Assembly (NCBI RefSeq): GCF_002559405.1
Contig: NZ_NTZO01000025.1
Location: 1-64,000, forward strand
Source: Bacillus sp. AFS001701
GTDB taxonomy: Bacteria; Bacillota; Bacilli; Bacillales; Bacillaceae_G
Direction: 5' to 3'
DNA length: 64,000 nt
Part shown: in pieces, positions 46,601 through 56,408 of the stretch
How the letters are laid out: each line of letters opens with the position of its first letter
Numbering within the stretch: the stretch's first letter is position 1
The notes under the pieces: model-generated
The model's database searches: none
Seen by the model: the letters and a program-made list of their open reading frames with translations, nothing else
What the model was told of the DNA's origin: nothing
Translations under genes and position numbers: made by a program

Positions 46601-47905
46601 ATGATTAAGCAACTATCCACAAAAGAATGGCAAGAAAAGCGAGATAAATACGTTGTTAAAGGCGTTAGCAATGGAAATCGAGCAGTTGCTGTGAAAGGCA
46701 AGGGAGCTACATTATATGATTTAGAAGGTAATAAGTTTATTGACTTCGGTGCAGCTATAGGAACCATTAACGTAGGGCATTCACACCCAAAAGTAGTAGC
46801 AGCCATACAAGAACAAGCAGAAAAAATCATTCATCCTGGCTTCAATGTCGTTATGTATCCGTCATACATTGAAGTTTGTGAAAGATTGTGTGAAGCAACT
46901 CCAGGAGATTTTGAAAAAAAAGCTATTTTATTAAACAGTGGTGCTGAAGCAGTTGAAAATGCCGTGAAAATCGCAAGGAAATATACAAAACGCCAAGCAG
47001 TTGTCACATTTACTCGTGGATTTCACGGACGTACTTTAATGACGATGACAATGACGAGCAAAGTAAAACCATATAAACTTGGTTTTGGTCCTTTTGCACC
47101 TGAAGTATATCAAGCACCATATCCATATATGTACCGTAAGCCAGATGGTATGACTGATGAGCAATACGAAGCAGATGTTATTGCACAGTTTAATCAATTT
47201 TTTATAGCAACTGTAGCACCAGAGACTGTAGCGTGTATTGTCATGGAGCCGATTCAAGGAGAAGGTGGATTTGTAATACCGCCAAAATCATTTGTAAAAC
47301 ACGTTCGTGAATTTTGTTCAAAATATGGCATTGTGATGGTGGCAGATGAAATTCAAACCGGATTCGCAAGAACAGGAAAATTATTTGCGATGGAGCATTT
47401 CGAAGTTGCAGCTGATCTTATGACAGCTTCTAAATCTATCGCAGGTGGTATGCCACTAAGTGCTGTTATTGGTAAGGCAGAAATAATGGATATAGCAGAT
47501 CCAGGTGAATTAGGTGGAACCTATTGTGGAAATCCACTTGCGTGTGAAGCCGCATTGGCAGTATTAGAAGTCATTGAAGAAGAAAAATTGTGTGAAAAAG
47601 CAGAATGGATTGGAGATGTACTTGAGAGCCGTGTGAGAAAGTGGCAATTAGAGTATAACTTCATTGGAGAATTCCGTCGTCTAGGGGCAATGTGTGCAGT
47701 AGAGATTGTAACTAATCAAAAATTAAAAACACCGAATAAAGATCTTACTACAAAAATTGCAAAAGCAGCAAATGAAGCTGGGCTTCTATTACTTACTGCA
47801 GGTTTAGATGGGAATATTATTCGCTTTTTAAGTCCACTGGTGATTACAGAAAATGAGTTAAACGAAGGTCTTGTTATTCTAGAAAACGTATTATCTAATT
47901 GCTAA
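46601..47905 (+). CDS. 4-aminobutyrate aminotransferase paralogue
   Basis: The 434-residue class III aminotransferase shares the LNSGAEAVENAVKIARKY, TRGFHGRTLMTMTMTSK and ADEIQTGFARTG blocks with the gene at 36494, and has PLP Lys278 in TASKSIAGG. It lacks that protein's N-terminal extension of about 12 residues. Likely substrate is GABA or a related omega-amino acid; its LacI-type control suggests a different inducer from the sigma-54 copy. The 220-base gap before it holds only a weak ATTTTAGA/TCTAAAAT hairpin at 46380. Ribosome site CGGAGGAA. Confidence 0.87.
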   Translation: MIKQLSTKEWQEKRDKYVVKGVSNGNRAVAVKGKGATLYDLEGNKFIDFGAAIGTINVGHSHPKVVAAIQEQAEKIIHPGFNVVMYPSYIEVCERLCEATPGDFEKKAILLNSGAEAVENAVKIARKYTKRQAVVTFTRGFHGRTLMTMTMTSKVKPYKLGFGPFAPEVYQAPYPYMYRKPDGMTDEQYEADVIAQFNQFFIATVAPETVACIVMEPIQGEGGFVIPPKSFVKHVREFCSKYGIVMVADEIQTGFARTGKLFAMEHFEVAADLMTASKSIAGGMPLSAVIGKAEIMDIADPGELGGTYCGNPLACEAALAVLEVIEEEKLCEKAEWIGDVLESRVRKWQLEYNFIGEFRRLGAMCAVEIVTNQKLKTPNKDLTTKIAKAANEAGLLLLTAGLDGNIIRFLSPLVITENELNEGLVILENVLSNC

Positions 47906-48057
47906 ATTTTGTTAAACTGATCATTAAATGATTTTCATATGTTCAAACTTTTTAAAAGTAACGTCCAAATGTGTAGATTAATGGGACTTGCTCGAGTCTT
48001 TTACTGCAAGGTTTTTATAAATTCTTTTATATTAACAGAAAAAAGGATAGGGTGAAT

Positions 48058-49452
48058 ATGGAGAAACAACACAATGGTTTACAACAAAATCTAAAACACC
48101 GTCATATTCAAATGATTTCAATTGGTGGAATTATTGGGGCAGGTTTATTCGTAGGTAGTGGGAATGTTATTCATAGTGCGGGTCCATCAGCAATTGTTGC
48201 CTATTTAATAGCGGGATTATTAGTTGCACTACTTATGAGAATGTTAGGAGAAATGGCTGCTGAGAACCCAGTTAGTGGTTCATTTTCAACGTATGCAAAA
48301 GAGTCGATTGGCCCTTGGGCAGGATACACGATTGGTTGGTTGTATTGGTTTTTCTGGTTAATTACAATTGCAATTGAAGCGATTGCAGGTGCAAATATAA
48401 TGAATTCATGGTTCCCAAGTATCCCATTATGGGGCTGGGCTTTAATTCTTACATTTGTACTTACACTTACTAATATTTTATCAGTGAAAACATTTGGAGA
48501 GTTTGAATATTGGTTTGCCATTACAAAGGTAGTGGCGATCTCAGCGTTTATGTTATTAGGTCTTGCAATTTTATTCAAATTAATCCCTACGATCCAGTCT
48601 CCGGGATTTTCAAATTTGACACAACACGGCGGATTTTTCCCGAAAGGTATAAGCGCAATATTAGGTGGTTTTATGACAGTTATGTTTGCTTTCTTTGGGG
48701 CTGAAATTGCAGCAATTGCTGCTGGAGAATCAAAAGACCCTCAAAAATCTGTTGTTACTGCCATTAATACTGTTGTTTGGCGTGTAGCATTGTTCTACAT
48801 TGGGTCAGTATCTATTTTAGTTTTATTAATGCCTTGGGATGATGCAAAATCATTAAGTAGCCCATATGTAACGTTGCTTAACAATTTAGGGATTCCAGGA
48901 GCTGGAACAATCATGAAGGTTGTTGTACTTTTTTCAGTACTCTCATGTTTAAATTCAGCACTTTATACGAATTCTCGAATGCTTTATTCTTTGGCGCAGC
49001 AAGGAAGTGCACCGAGAATCTTTACAAAAGTAAATAAAGGTGGATCACCGTATTGGGCCGTATGGGCAAGTTCAGCTTTCGCCTTCCTAGCGGCAATTTT
49101 TAACTTTATTTCACCTGATAAACTTTTTTCATTTCTCTTGAATGCATCAGGTTCAATTGCTCTTCTAGTGTATATTGTTATTGCAGTATCACATGTAATA
49201 AAGCGAAGGCAAGCTGAGAAAACGGGAAAAGTGTTACGATTAAAAATGTGGGGTTTCCCATATGTTACTTACGTTACTATACTAGTGATGATCGTCATCT
49301 ATTTTTCGATGTACTTTATGGATGATCTTCGCTCTCAATTCTATTTAACATCATTAATTACAGTTTTAGTGATTTCTTCCTTCTTTATTTTTAAAATTGG
49401 AAAAAAAGAAGAAGTTGATTCAAACAGCAGGCGGACTAATATACCTAGTTGA
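48058..49452 (+). CDS. APC-family GABA-type permease (GabP-like)
   Basis: The 464-residue protein has about 12 transmembrane segments and the amino-acid transporter signature KHRHIQMISIGGIIGAGLFVG with EMAAENPVSGSFSTYA, close to GabP of Bacillus. It ends the LacI-controlled module, giving uptake, transamination and oxidation in one cluster. ATG 48058 is 10 bases after AAAGGA; an in-frame GTG at 48052 is an alternative. Confidence 0.82.
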   Translation: MEKQHNGLQQNLKHRHIQMISIGGIIGAGLFVGSGNVIHSAGPSAIVAYLIAGLLVALLMRMLGEMAAENPVSGSFSTYAKESIGPWAGYTIGWLYWFFWLITIAIEAIAGANIMNSWFPSIPLWGWALILTFVLTLTNILSVKTFGEFEYWFAITKVVAISAFMLLGLAILFKLIPTIQSPGFSNLTQHGGFFPKGISAILGGFMTVMFAFFGAEIAAIAAGESKDPQKSVVTAINTVVWRVALFYIGSVSILVLLMPWDDAKSLSSPYVTLLNNLGIPGAGTIMKVVVLFSVLSCLNSALYTNSRMLYSLAQQGSAPRIFTKVNKGGSPYWAVWASSAFAFLAAIFNFISPDKLFSFLLNASGSIALLVYIVIAVSHVIKRRQAEKTGKVLRLKMWGFPYVTYVTILVMIVIYFSMYFMDDLRSQFYLTSLITVLVISSFFIFKIGKKEEVDSNSRRTNIPS

Positions 49453-49518
49453 TGATAAAAAGAAACAAAAATTGCAATTGTTATGAAAGCTTTACATATT
49501 AATTGCATTAGAAAATTC

Positions 49519-49554
49519 AAAAAGAAGACCGTGTATTGAAGGTCTTCTTTTTAT
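49519..49554 (+). terminator. Terminator after the GabP-like gene
   Basis: AAAAAGAAGACC and GGTCTTCTTTTT form a 12-bp stem with a 10-base loop. The following 49555-49740 contains no visible gene. Confidence 0.85.
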
Positions 49555-49740
49555 GAAAATTTCCTCAAAACTAACACAAAAATTTTAAAAATGATGCGTT
49601 TTTTTAAAGAGTAAGTTTATTTTGTTTTTTGTTTTAACCTAATGAAAAATTGCTAAATTCATCTATCGTATCAAAATAAAATGTTGATTCATTTTTCATT
49701 TGTTGTTTAATAGTTTAACATGGAAAAGAGAAGTTGTTTT

Positions 49741-50790
49741 CTAGTTCATCATCTGTTTAATTAAATCACGATTTCGTTGTTTAAACACTTCATTGTGAGA
49801 TGAAACCATTGCTGATCCACTAGCATCTGGTTGAATATATTGCTTTGCTTTATTTACGGCATTAGCGGCATCTTGAAATGCGCCAGCAATTAATTGTAAC
49901 TTTCCTTCATGCATTAGAATATCTCCGGCTGCATAGATTCCTTCAATCGAAGTTTCACTCGTTGTATTCCCTTTAATATAGAAATCTTGAATCATTTCTA
50001 CTTTTATTTCACTGTTATTTAATAAAGAAGTATCTTGTTCATAACCGTGGTTTATGATTACTTCATCAATTGTCAAGTGAGATATTTCACCAGTTTCGTT
50101 ATTTGTTAGTTCAACTTTTTCTATTTCTTCATGATTTTCACAAGCAATTAATTTCGTAATTGATGTATTGAATAGACAGTCTACTGAACTATTCATTAAT
50201 TGAGAGACTTGTGCTTCATGACCTTTTAGAGCATCTTTTCGGTAAGTTAAATAAACTTTCTTAGCAACCGGCTCTAATTCATTAGCCCAATCAATCGCAG
50301 AGTTACCGCCACCGGAAACGATTACAGTTTTGTCTTTAAAATGTTTAAGTGATTTTACTGTATAGTTTAAATTTGAAACTTCAAATCTTTCTGCACCATC
50401 TATTTTAAGCTTCGTTGGGTTTAATATTCCACTACCAACTGCAACAATAATTGTTTTAGAATAATGCTTTTGACCTGAAGAAGTATGTAAAATAAAAATG
50501 CCATTATCATCACGAGTGATCGTGTCGACTTTTTCATTTAATACAACTGTAGGATCAAACGTTATACCTTGCTGAACGATTTGGCCGATGAATTTCTCAC
50601 CGGGAATTGGTGGCTGTCCTCCAACATCCCAAATCATCTTCTCAGGATAACAATGGACTTTCCCACCTAATTCAGATTGAAATTCTATTATTTTTGTTTT
50701 CATTTCTCTTAAACCACTATAAAAAGCAGAGTATAGTCCAGCAGGACCTCCCCCGATTACTGTTACATCATATAGATCATTTATATTCAT
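49741..50790 (-). CDS. Ferredoxin/flavodoxin-NADP reductase, thioredoxin-reductase-like type
   Basis: The 349-residue flavoprotein has the FAD motif GGGPAGLYSA, the NADPH motif SGGGNSAIDWA and the C-terminal AAGDIL. There is no redox CxxC, which fits the YumC/YcgT class of Bacillus. A perfect-type Fur box lies directly upstream and it is divergent from an iron-siderophore transporter, so it may supply electrons for releasing iron from the ferric siderophore. The start at 50790 gives normal length; longer readings run through the Fur site. Confidence 0.85.
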   Translation of the reverse strand: MNINDLYDVTVIGGGPAGLYSAFYSGLREMKTKIIEFQSELGGKVHCYPEKMIWDVGGQPPIPGEKFIGQIVQQGITFDPTVVLNEKVDTITRDDNGIFILHTSSGQKHYSKTIIVAVGSGILNPTKLKIDGAERFEVSNLNYTVKSLKHFKDKTVIVSGGGNSAIDWANELEPVAKKVYLTYRKDALKGHEAQVSQLMNSSVDCLFNTSITKLIACENHEEIEKVELTNNETGEISHLTIDEVIINHGYEQDTSLLNNSEIKVEMIQDFYIKGNTTSETSIEGIYAAGDILMHEGKLQLIAGAFQDAANAVNKAKQYIQPDASGSAMVSSHNEVFKQRNRDLIKQMMN

Positions 50791-50819
50791 TTCCGTCTCA
50801 CTCCAGAATATTCTGTCAT

Positions 50820-50834
50820 TGATTATCATTCTCA
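50820..50834 (-). promoter_or_regulatory. Fur box for the reductase gene
   Basis: On the minus strand TGAGAATGATAATCA matches the 7-1-7 Fur consensus TGATAATNATTATCA with one mismatch per half, 30 bases before the start codon. Confidence 0.75.
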
Positions 50835-50934
50835 ATAAAATATAAACCATTTTTGAGAAATTTTCAATAATTTCACTAAAAATTAATATTGACAATAATA
50901 GTAAATAGACTTATATTTACCTAGTAACATTTAT

Positions 50935-50949
50935 TGATAATAATTATCA
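50935..50949 (+). promoter_or_regulatory. Perfect Fur box for the iron transporter operon
   Basis: TGATAATAATTATCA is an exact match to the Bacillus 7-1-7 Fur consensus, 44 bases before the ATPase start. Confidence 0.92.
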
Positions 50950-50992
50950 TTCTCATTAACGGTTTGAATATTAGATGAATGGAGGTCCGTTT

Positions 50993-51838
50993 ATGGTTCG
51001 GTTATATACTAATGAATTGACCATTGGTTATGGTGATCGTTTGATTGTAAAAGACCTTAATATAAAAATTCCGGATAAACAAATTACAACAATCATCGGT
51101 TCAAATGGATGCGGTAAATCGACTCTTTTGAAGGCGATTACAAGAATAATCTCTCATCAATCCGGAACGATTATCTTAGATGGAGAAAACATTGCTTCAG
51201 AGAATACTAAATTACTAGCTAAAAAAATGGCGATTCTACCTCAAACACCAGAGAGTGCAAGTGGTTTAACAGTAGGTGAACTAGTATCTTACGGGCGATT
51301 CCCATATCAAAGTGGTTTTGGCAGATTAACTAAAAAAGATATTGAAGTAATTGACTGGGCACTTGAGGTTACAGGTACAAAGGAATATAAGTACAAGTCA
51401 GTTGATTCACTTTCAGGAGGTCAACGTCAACGAGTTTGGATCGCAATGGCGTTAGCACAAGAAACTGAAATCATTTTCCTTGATGAGCCTACTACATATT
51501 TGGATTTAGCTCATCAGCTCGAAATTTTAGAGTTGTTACAAAAGCTGAATCAGGAGCAAGACCGTACGATTGTAATGGTTTTACATGACCTAAATCAAGC
51601 AGCTAGATTTGCGGATTATATCATCGCACTTAAAGATGGGGAAATCGTAAAAGCAGGTTCTTGCGAAGAAGTTATTACACATGAAGTTCTAAAAAAAGTT
51701 TTTTCGATTGACACAGTAATTGGAAGAGACCCAAGAACAAATAAACCAATGTGCATTACATACAACTTACTTAAGGGAGAAGAGAAAAATGAAGAAAATC
51801 TTAATACCATTTCTTTTAATATTCGTGCTAATTATTAG
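50993..51838 (+). CDS. Iron-siderophore ABC transporter, ATPase
   Basis: This 281-residue ATPase has Walker A GSNGCGKST, signature LSGGQRQR, Walker B IIFLDEPT and switch His in VLHD, of the FecE/FhuC/YusV class. ATG 50993 follows GGAGG; an ATG at 50975 lies before that site. Its last 16 codons overlap the start of the binding-protein gene in another frame, giving a tail (KNEENLNTISFNIRANY) that is dictated by the overlapping reading. Encoded cytoplasmic partner of the two permeases downstream. Confidence 0.92.
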   Translation: MVRLYTNELTIGYGDRLIVKDLNIKIPDKQITTIIGSNGCGKSTLLKAITRIISHQSGTIILDGENIASENTKLLAKKMAILPQTPESASGLTVGELVSYGRFPYQSGFGRLTKKDIEVIDWALEVTGTKEYKYKSVDSLSGGQRQRVWIAMALAQETEIIFLDEPTTYLDLAHQLEILELLQKLNQEQDRTIVMVLHDLNQAARFADYIIALKDGEIVKAGSCEEVITHEVLKKVFSIDTVIGRDPRTNKPMCITYNLLKGEEKNEENLNTISFNIRANY

Positions 51839-52709
51839 TGCATGTAGTAAAGGAGCATCAAGTACAGAAAGCTCAAAGAATGTACCAAAAAAGTCTGGAA
51901 CTATTACATATCAATCTCAAAATGGTCCAGTTAAAGTCCCAGCAAATCCTAAACGTGTAGTAGTATTATCTTCGTTTGCAGGAAATGTAATGTCTTTAGG
52001 AGTTAATATCGTCGGTGTAGATTCTTGGTCTAAGTCGAATCCTCGCTGGGCTGAAAAATTAAAAAATGCTGAAGTAGTTTCAGATGATAATATCGAAAAA
52101 ATTATTGAGTTAAATCCTGATTTAATCATTGGTTTAGATAATGTTAAAAACCTTGATAAATTAAAGAAAATCGCACCTACTGTAGTTTATACATACGGCA
52201 AAGTAGATTACTTAACTCAACATATTGAAATTGGAAAATTATTAAACAAAGAAAAAGAAGCGCAAGCTTGGGTAGATGATTTTAAAGCCCGTGCACAAAA
52301 GGCCGGAGAAGAGATTAAAGCTAAAATTGGTCCAGATGCAACTGTTTCGGTAATTGAAAAATTCGACAAGCAGCTTTATGTATATGGTAACAACTGGGGT
52401 CGTGGAACAGAGATTCTTTTCCAAGAGATGAAATTAAAAATGCCTCAAAAAGTTGAAGAAAATGCATTGAAACCAGGATATTATGCAATCTCCTTAGAAG
52501 TACTTCCTGAGTTTATGGGTGACTATGTAATCTTCAGTAAATTTGATCAAACAGATACTTCTGTAGAAAAAACAGATACTTACAAAAATATACCAGCAGT
52601 AAAGAATAAGCACGTTTTCGGAGTAAATGGAAGTGAATTCTATTTCAATGATCCAGATACTTTAGACATGCAATTAGAATTCTTTAAAAAGCAATTTTTA
52701 GGTAATTAA
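51789..52709 (+). CDS. Iron-siderophore ABC transporter, substrate-binding lipoprotein
   Basis: This 306-residue lipoprotein has a lipobox IISAC near residue 22 after a hydrophobic signal. A class III binding-protein fold follows (VVVLSS..VVGVDSWSK..ELNPDLIIGLD). It resembles the FeuA/YfiY type binding ferric siderophores outside the membrane. The start (ATG after GGGAGAAG) lies 50 bases inside the ATPase gene. A perfect hairpin after it probably raises its mRNA level above that of the permeases. Confidence 0.9.
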   Translation: MKKILIPFLLIFVLIISACSKGASSTESSKNVPKKSGTITYQSQNGPVKVPANPKRVVVLSSFAGNVMSLGVNIVGVDSWSKSNPRWAEKLKNAEVVSDDNIEKIIELNPDLIIGLDNVKNLDKLKKIAPTVVYTYGKVDYLTQHIEIGKLLNKEKEAQAWVDDFKARAQKAGEEIKAKIGPDATVSVIEKFDKQLYVYGNNWGRGTEILFQEMKLKMPQKVEENALKPGYYAISLEVLPEFMGDYVIFSKFDQTDTSVEKTDTYKNIPAVKNKHVFGVNGSEFYFNDPDTLDMQLEFFKKQFLGN

Positions 52710-52713
52710 CAAA

Positions 52714-52749
52714 AATAAGAGTAGGAATTCTATTATTCCTACTCTTATT
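52714..52749 (+). terminator. Perfect 15-bp hairpin after the binding-protein gene
   Basis: AATAAGAGTAGGAAT and ATTCCTACTCTTATT pair perfectly around six bases. Only a short ATTT follows, so it may be a leaky terminator or a stabilising structure. A further CAGACTG/CAGTCTG inverted pair lies at about 52780-52835. Confidence 0.75.
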
Positions 52750-52863
52750 ATTTAGACATTGTCCAAAAATTTTATTGCAGACTGATTCAGTAATGAGCAC
52801 TGCAGAAAGCGAGCGTTTGGCGGGCAGTCTGAAGACATTCTATAAAGAGAAGATGAGAGGCTA

Positions 52864-53874
52864 ATGACACAAAAAAACAAAGGCACTGTTCCATTCTTTT
52901 TTAAATTTATATTGGGGATTATCATTTTTATCGTTATGTTTGTAATCTCAATTGTTTTCGGAGCAGCGGATACAACCGTTGGTGATGTCTGGAATGCAAT
53001 TTTTACAAATATGAATAGTCAACAGATTTCTATTATTAGAGAGTTACGGTTACCCCGAGAGGTAGCGGCAATATTTGTAGGGGCAGCTCTTGCAGTGGCA
53101 GGCGCTATCATGCAAGGTATGACAAGAAATCCTCTTGCAGATCCAGGTCTGCTTGGATTAACAGCAGGAGCAAATGCAGCATTAGCAATAACAATGGCTT
53201 TCCTACCAAAAGTAAATTATTTTGGGATTATGATAGCTTGTTTTATTGGTGCAGCGGTCGGTTCACTAATCGTTTTTGGTATTGCTACAGTGAAAAAAGG
53301 CGGCTTTTCTCCATTTCGTATTGTTTTAGCAGGAGCGGCTGTTACAGGTTTTTTAACTGCTATTTCTGAAGGGGTAGGGATTTACTTTAAAATATCTCAA
53401 AATATTTCAATGTGGACTTCAGGTGGATTAGTTGGTACTTCATGGGGGCAAGTAAAAACGATTACACCATTTATTGTAGTTGGTATTCTAGTAGCAATTT
53501 TCTTGGCGCGTCAATTAACAATACTTAGTTTAAATGAAGAGGTTGCTGTAGGTTTAGGTCAAAATATCCCAAAAATCAAAGCAATCTTATTTGTAGTAAT
53601 CGTTTTACTAGCTGGAGCGGCAGTTGCTCTAGTAGGAAATATGGCATTTCTTGGTTTAATGGTACCTCATTTGGTACGTGGATTCGTCGGAACTGATTAC
53701 CGATTTATTATACCGATGTCTGCTATTTTTGGTGCTACATTCTTACTTTTGGCAGATACACTTGGGCGAACAATTAATATACCTTATGAAACACCTGTTG
53801 CAGCGATTGTTGCAATGATTGGCCTTCCTTTCTTTCTATTTATCATACATAAAGGAGGCAAAGAATTCTCATGA
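52864..53874 (+). CDS. Iron-siderophore ABC transporter permease (FecCD family)
   Basis: The 336-residue protein has about 9-10 transmembrane segments and FecCD hallmarks: LRLPREVAAIFVGAALAVAG, MTRNPLADPGLLG, and GNMAFLGLMVPHLVRGFVG, the loop that contacts the ATPase. It overlaps the second permease by four bases. Confidence 0.92.
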   Translation: MTQKNKGTVPFFFKFILGIIIFIVMFVISIVFGAADTTVGDVWNAIFTNMNSQQISIIRELRLPREVAAIFVGAALAVAGAIMQGMTRNPLADPGLLGLTAGANAALAITMAFLPKVNYFGIMIACFIGAAVGSLIVFGIATVKKGGFSPFRIVLAGAAVTGFLTAISEGVGIYFKISQNISMWTSGGLVGTSWGQVKTITPFIVVGILVAIFLARQLTILSLNEEVAVGLGQNIPKIKAILFVVIVLLAGAAVALVGNMAFLGLMVPHLVRGFVGTDYRFIIPMSAIFGATFLLLADTLGRTINIPYETPVAAIVAMIGLPFFLFIIHKGGKEFS

Positions 53875-54881
53875 TACACCCTGCTATTATTAGAAAACAA
53901 AGGTTTATTCTGTTAATACTCTTTATACTTATTCTATTTACAATGTTTATTGGAATGGGAATGGGATTTTCAGCAATACCATATAGTAGATTACTTCCAA
54001 CATTTTTAGGGGATGGTACATTTAAAGAAGAGTTTGTCATCTTTTCAATTCGATTACCTAGAATGATTATATCTTTAATGGCGGGAATGGCACTTGCATT
54101 ATCTGGTGCAATTTTGCAAGGGGTAACACGAAATGATATGGCTGAGCCTGGAATACTAGGTTTTAATGCTGGTGCAGGTGTAGCTATTACAGTATTCTTT
54201 TTATACTTTCCAATTGAAGCAGGATCGTTTGTTTATTTAATCCCAATCGTTGGATTTTGTGGTGCTGTTGTTACAGCAATTATTATTTACTTATTTTCTT
54301 ATAAGAAAAATACGGGTTTACAACCTATAAGACTCGTTTTAGTAGGTATTGGTTTTTCGATGGCTCTTTCAGGAATCATGATTGTATTAATTTCATCTTC
54401 GGAACGTGCTAAAGTAGATTTTATTGCAAAATGGTTAGCAGGTAATATATGGGGGACAGATTGGCCGTTTATTTGGGCATTCTTACCTTGGCTAATTGTA
54501 TTAATTCCGTTTACTCTATATAAAGCAAACACATTAAACCTTCTTAATTTAAATGAGCCTGTTGCAATCGGGGTAGGGGTCTCATTAGAAAAGGAAAGAA
54601 TTGTTTTAATGTTAGCAGCAGTTGCATTAGCAGCATCTGCTGTTTCAGTAACAGGAGGAATTGCGTTTATCGGATTAATGGCACCCCATATTGCTAAAAG
54701 TTTAGTTGGCCCGAGAAATCAATTATTTATACCCATCGCAATTTTAATTGGTGGATTATTACTATTAGTTGCCGACACAATCGGAAGAAACTTAGTCGAT
54801 CCAGAAGGAATACCAGCAGGGATTATAGTTGCCCTAATCGGTGGACCTTACTTTGTCTATTTAATAATAAAAAAGGCTTAA
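53871..54881 (+). CDS. Iron-siderophore ABC transporter permease (FecCD family)
   Basis: The second 336-residue permease has IRLPRMIISLMAGMALALSG, VTRNDMAEPGILG and GGIAFIGLMAPHIAKSLVG in the usual places. It is coupled to the first permease through ATGA. Heterodimer formation is expected. Confidence 0.92.
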   Translation: MIHPAIIRKQRFILLILFILILFTMFIGMGMGFSAIPYSRLLPTFLGDGTFKEEFVIFSIRLPRMIISLMAGMALALSGAILQGVTRNDMAEPGILGFNAGAGVAITVFFLYFPIEAGSFVYLIPIVGFCGAVVTAIIIYLFSYKKNTGLQPIRLVLVGIGFSMALSGIMIVLISSSERAKVDFIAKWLAGNIWGTDWPFIWAFLPWLIVLIPFTLYKANTLNLLNLNEPVAIGVGVSLEKERIVLMLAAVALAASAVSVTGGIAFIGLMAPHIAKSLVGPRNQLFIPIAILIGGLLLLVADTIGRNLVDPEGIPAGIIVALIGGPYFVYLIIKKA

Positions 54882-54886
54882 TTAAT

Positions 54887-54937
54887 AAAAAAAGACATTG
54901 TGAACAACACAAATCGTTCAAACAATGTCTTTTTTTT
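54887..54937. terminator. Bidirectional terminator between transporter and xpt
   Basis: AAAAAAAGACATTGT and ACAATGTCTTTTTTT form a 15-bp stem whose loop contains a GAAC/GTTC pair. It ends in T runs in both directions. Confidence 0.9.
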
Positions 54938-54941
54938 ATTT

Positions 54942-55717
<776 letters not shown>

Positions 55718-55807
55718 AAATTTATAATTTTAATGAAACTATAACATGTTAATAGATTCTGGTCTAGCAATTAATAGGTGTAAATTATTAGCATTATTGA
55801 ATACTAC

Positions 55808-56374
55808 TTAATACAATTTACAAATAAACTTAGTGAATTCCTTTATTAAATCCTGGTCATAAACGGTACCACTTTGTTTTTGAATTTTTTTTAACGATAC
55901 TTCAATTGAACATTTTTTTCGATAAGAACGATCATGGGTCAGTGCATCAAAACTATCAATTATTCTAATTACTTTCGAATTAAAATCAATTTCGTTACTA
56001 TATAAACCTTCATAGCCAGTCCCATCAATATTTTCATGATGATACCGTACAGCATTTAAAATATCATTATGATATGAAAAATTTTTTAATAAATCATACC
56101 CATAAATTGTGTGATTCTTCATTAGATTCCACTCGAAATCAGTAAGAGGACCTCTTTTTGCAACGATTGAAATCGGTATTTTAAGCTTACCAATATCATG
56201 TACATAACCAATAAAATGCAATTGATTTGATTGATGTAAAGAGAGATCTAAATATCTACCAAATTTATACGCCATTTCACCTACACGCATCCCGTGTAAA
56301 AAAGTACCATGATCAAGTTGCCTTAATAGTTCAACTAACTCATTTGTGACTAATGTTGACTTTTCTTTTATCAT
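55808..56374 (-). CDS. HD-GYP-like phosphohydrolase domain protein
   Basis: This 188-residue stand-alone HD domain carries the metal-binding HDIGK near residue 60 and HHENIDGTGY near 113, where the classical GYP reads GYE. HD-GYP proteins hydrolyse cyclic di-GMP, and the HD pair is intact, so activity is possible. No sensor domain is attached. It follows the AtxA/Mga-like gene by 34 bases on the same strand and may be in its operon. AAAGGTG precedes the ATG. Confidence 0.83.
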   Translation of the reverse strand: MIKEKSTLVTNELVELLRQLDHGTFLHGMRVGEMAYKFGRYLDLSLHQSNQLHFIGYVHDIGKLKIPISIVAKRGPLTDFEWNLMKNHTIYGYDLLKNFSYHNDILNAVRYHHENIDGTGYEGLYSNEIDFNSKVIRIIDSFDALTHDRSYRKKCSIEVSLKKIQKQSGTVYDQDLIKEFTKFICKLY

Positions 56375-56408
56375 AAAATCACCTTTGAATGCTTATTCAA
56401 AATAAAAT

